DNA from: an uncultured Halomicronema sp.
GTDB taxonomy: Bacteria > Cyanobacteriota > Cyanobacteriia > Phormidesmidales > Phormidesmidaceae
Direction of reading: 5' to 3'
NCBI GenBank assembly: GCA_937897665.1
Contig: CALCPB010000747.1
Span: 1 to 5,990 of the forward strand
Length of the DNA stretch: 5,990 nucleotides
Below the pieces are notes generated by a model, which saw only the letters and a program-made list of their open reading frames with translations, searched no databases and was not told where the DNA came from. The translations under genes and the position numbers were made by a program. Shown here one piece after another: positions 3,892 to 5,990 of the stretch (position 1 is the first letter of the stretch; each line of letters opens with the position of its first letter).

Positions 3892-5990
3892 ATGAAATCG
3901 AGTCGGATTGCATCTCCCTTAATTCCCGCTTGGCAACAGCGGCTGCTGCGCATTATCAATCTGCGGCCCAACGAGGCCGAGCGCACCTTATTGATGTTTG
4001 CCTTCTACACCGCCACCTCCATGGGGATTTTGTGGCTGGAAGTCAGCTCAGCGGCCCTATTTTTGGATGAATATGGCGCCTCTTCGCTGCCGTGGATTTA
4101 TATTTTTAGCGCCGTCGTGGGGTTTGGCCTGAGCTTCGTCTACTCGTGGATGCAGCGATTTTTTCCCCTGCGGTGGGTGATTGTGCTCATTGCCGTGGTG
4201 ATGGCCGTACCAGTGCTTCTATTTCGTTGGGGGCTAGATGTGGAAGCCTTGCTGCCCTTAACCGTGTTTGGCATGCGGTTGTGGATGGAGGCGATTTATG
4301 GGCTCAACGATCTCAACGTCTCAATTACGGCCAATCAGCTCTTTAACATTCGCGAAATCAAACGCACCTTTCCCCTAATTAGCAGCGGCAATTTGGTGGC
4401 CGATGTCTTGAGTGGCTTCTCTGTGTTGCTGCTGGTCAACTTGGTCGGTCTGAAAAATGTGCTGCTGCTGTCGTTTTTAATCATGTTGGTGGGGGCTGGC
4501 ATTCTGCTGTTGATCAGCCGCAACTACGAGCACGCGTTTCCTGATTCGCTCAAGCGGCAGGCAGAGGCGGGTGAAGACGCCCACAAAGCCCAGCGATCGC
4601 GTGACAAGATTAGCCAATACGTGGTGATGCTGTTCAGCTTTTTTGTGCTGGCACAAATTTTGATGTATCTCATCGAGTTTGAATATCTCACCCAGCTTGA
4701 AGCCACGTTAGAAATTGACGAAATCGCCGCTTTCCTCGGCATTTTTAGCGGCCTGCTCGGCCTAATTGAACTGTTGACCCAGTGGTTTACCTCCAGCCGA
4801 TTAATTGAACGGCAGGGGGTGTTTGCGGTACTGTCCATCTTGCCTTTAGTCATTGTGGGCATCAGCATCATGACGATTGTTGGCAGCTATCCCATCTTTT
4901 TGGGAGGGATCGCGCTGTTCTTTGGCCTGGTCATTCTCAAATTTTTCGACGAGTGGCTGCGCTATACGCTGGTAGCGAGTACCCGACCGGTTCTGTATCA
5001 AACAATTCCGGACAGTCAGCGCACAATCTTTCAATCTCTGGTAGGGGGCATTGCCGAGCCGCTTTCCATGGGGGGCACGGGCATTTTTATTCTGCTGAGC
5101 ATCGGCTGGGCCAACTGGTTAGGCTTCACCAGTCAGCAGCTGCAGACCCAGTTTTTCTTGATTGTGATCGTCTTCTTGGCGGTCGTGTGGCTAGGGGCGA
5201 TCTTGTTCTTGCGATCGCAATATCTCGAACTGTTGGTCAAAAGCGCCCAGCGCGGCCTACTCAGTATGACGGATGCGAGCCTGCGGGTGCTGAAAAAAGC
5301 GTTTATTGAGCAGCTCGAAAAACCCGGTTCCGAGGCTGACAAGCGCTCCTGCATTGAGCTGCTGGGGCAGCTTGACCCCAAAGGCGTTGGTGAAGTGCTG
5401 GCTCCCCGCTTAACCGCCATACCCACCTCACTGCGACGGCAGAGCTTAGAAGCGATGCTGGCCTATCCGAATCGCGACCATACGCCCAATGTGCGCCAGC
5501 TGATTGAGACTGAACAGCCGCCGGAAATCTTGGCCCTGTCACTGCGCTATATCTGGCTCACTGAAGATAGCCCCGACATCGACAAGCTGCAGGCCTATTT
5601 GAAGCCAGAGATTGACCCCGTCGTACGGGGGACTGCCGCCTCGCTCATGCTACGTCACGGCAACGCTCGCGAAAAAAACGAAGCCGTCAACACCCTGCGG
5701 CAGATGCTCACCCACGATCGCGAACGAGAACGGGTAATGGGCTGTCGGGCCTTGGGTGAAGCCGACTATCTGCAGTCACTGCGGCTCTACATTCCCAATC
5801 TGCTGCAGGATGAATCGCTGCGCGTGCGCCGCGCCTTGCTCGAAGCGATCGCCGCTACCCACCTGAAGGAGTATTACCCGTCGCTGCTCAAAGCCCTACA
5901 GTACAAATCGACCCGGGAGGCCGCCAGTCAGGCCCAGACGCGGCTCGGCAACGATGCCCTGCCCCTGTTAGAGTCGGTGGCCCTCGACAG
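3892..5990 (+). CDS. NTT/MFS-like membrane protein fused to HEAT repeats (3' end outside window)
   Basis: The first 699 codons of a gene with no stop before the window ends. An in-frame TAA at 3886-3888 rules out any earlier start. No Shine-Dalgarno is visible. Residues 30-440 hold about 12 hydrophobic segments, roughly at 30-58, 67-88, 93-112, 118-137, 163-185, 188-208, 242-262, 278-296, 310-331, 333-352, 383-404 and 418-439. Positions 209-240, between helices 6 and 7, form a charged hydrophilic loop, as in major-facilitator folds. Charged residues lie in or beside the helices (Glu50, Glu133, Glu293, Glu389). The overall form resembles the ATP/ADP translocase (NTT, PF03219) family. From about 445 the protein is soluble and helical, with HEAT-like units such as VVRGTAASLMLRHG (577-590) and LRVRRALLEAIAA (643-655). 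Related bacterial proteins can carry a cyclic-nucleotide-binding domain after the repeats; whether this one does is outside the window. Substrate unknown; nucleotide transport is only one possibility. It starts 50 nt after infC, same strand. Confidence 0.8.
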   Translation, partial: MKSSRIASPLIPAWQQRLLRIINLRPNEAERTLLMFAFYTATSMGILWLEVSSAALFLDEYGASSLPWIYIFSAVVGFGLSFVYSWMQRFFPLRWVIVLIAVVMAVPVLLFRWGLDVEALLPLTVFGMRLWMEAIYGLNDLNVSITANQLFNIREIKRTFPLISSGNLVADVLSGFSVLLLVNLVGLKNVLLLSFLIMLVGAGILLLISRNYEHAFPDSLKRQAEAGEDAHKAQRSRDKISQYVVMLFSFFVLAQILMYLIEFEYLTQLEATLEIDEIAAFLGIFSGLLGLIELLTQWFTSSRLIERQGVFAVLSILPLVIVGISIMTIVGSYPIFLGGIALFFGLVILKFFDEWLRYTLVASTRPVLYQTIPDSQRTIFQSLVGGIAEPLSMGGTGIFILLSIGWANWLGFTSQQLQTQFFLIVIVFLAVVWLGAILFLRSQYLELLVKSAQRGLLSMTDASLRVLKKAFIEQLEKPGSEADKRSCIELLGQLDPKGVGEVLAPRLTAIPTSLRRQSLEAMLAYPNRDHTPNVRQLIETEQPPEILALSLRYIWLTEDSPDIDKLQAYLKPEIDPVVRGTAASLMLRHGNAREKNEAVNTLRQMLTHDRERERVMGCRALGEADYLQSLRLYIPNLLQDESLRVRRALLEAIAATHLKEYYPSLLKALQYKSTREAASQAQTRLGNDALPLLESVALD

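Larger units (their letters stand above)
699..5852. repeat. HIP1 octamers (GCGATCGC), nine scattered copies
   Basis: Exact copies start at 699, 861, 1128, 1900, 2088, 3862, 4593, 5211 and 5845. Eight are inside coding regions and one is in the infC-transporter gap. This highly iterated palindrome is a hallmark of many cyanobacterial genomes and is the main evidence for the taxonomic call. The coordinates given span the first to the last copy. Confidence 0.9.

Noticed and set aside
4335..5542. A chain of minus-strand open frames opposite the transporter gene, and short + strand frames in the same region.
   Set aside because: They are low-complexity shadows of a strongly coding + strand frame with clear membrane helices and HEAT units.
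59..5808. Over-representation of CTGCAG: 13 copies, against about 1.5 expected.
   Set aside because: Twelve of the 13 are in-frame Leu-Gln codon pairs in the real genes (10 on the + strand, 2 at the ilvN end), so codon preference and Gln-rich proteins explain them. The copy at 59-64 is the only noncoding one.

Overview
This is a chromosomal window from a cyanobacterium. The main evidence is nine exact copies of the HIP1 octamer GCGATCGC in 6 kb, where chance would give about 0.1. The gene content agrees: a stand-alone ilvN with no ilvB beside it, and an infC that is not followed by rpmI-rplT. The species is not identifiable from the sequence; a Leptolyngbya- or Synechococcales-like genome of moderate GC is only a guess.

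Layout. 1-206: intergenic, with a 14-bp perfect inverted repeat and a weak candidate promoter. 207-1055 (+): exported TPR protein. 1085-2287 (+): MidA/NDUFAF7-type SAM-dependent methyltransferase, 29 nt downstream and probably in the same operon. 2300-2821 (-): ilvN, the regulatory subunit of acetolactate synthase, convergent with the methyltransferase and only 12 nt from it. 2822-3310: a divergent control region with a good sigma-70 type ilvN promoter and several hairpins. 3317-3841 (+): infC, translation initiation factor IF-3. 3892-5990 (+): the first 699 codons of a large protein, still open at the window edge, with a 12-helix ATP/ADP-translocase-like or MFS-like membrane domain followed by HEAT-type helical repeats.

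How the genes relate. The TPR protein and methyltransferase look like a two-gene unit, though one is predicted to be exported and the other cytoplasmic. IlvN, infC and the membrane protein have no evident common pathway. The most interesting local structure is around ilvN. No convincing terminator lies between the two convergent stop codons. Two hairpin-plus-T-tract structures on the + strand sit instead just upstream of the ilvN start codon. Methyltransferase read-through may therefore run antisense across all of ilvN before it ends. One of those hairpins, read on the ilvN strand, also pairs with the core of the ilvN Shine-Dalgarno sequence.

I see no CRISPR array, mobile element, tRNA, rRNA or phage gene, and no evidence of a wholly new multi-gene system. 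The genes are mostly conserved housekeeping genes; the novelty candidates are regulatory layout and the transporter-HEAT fusion.
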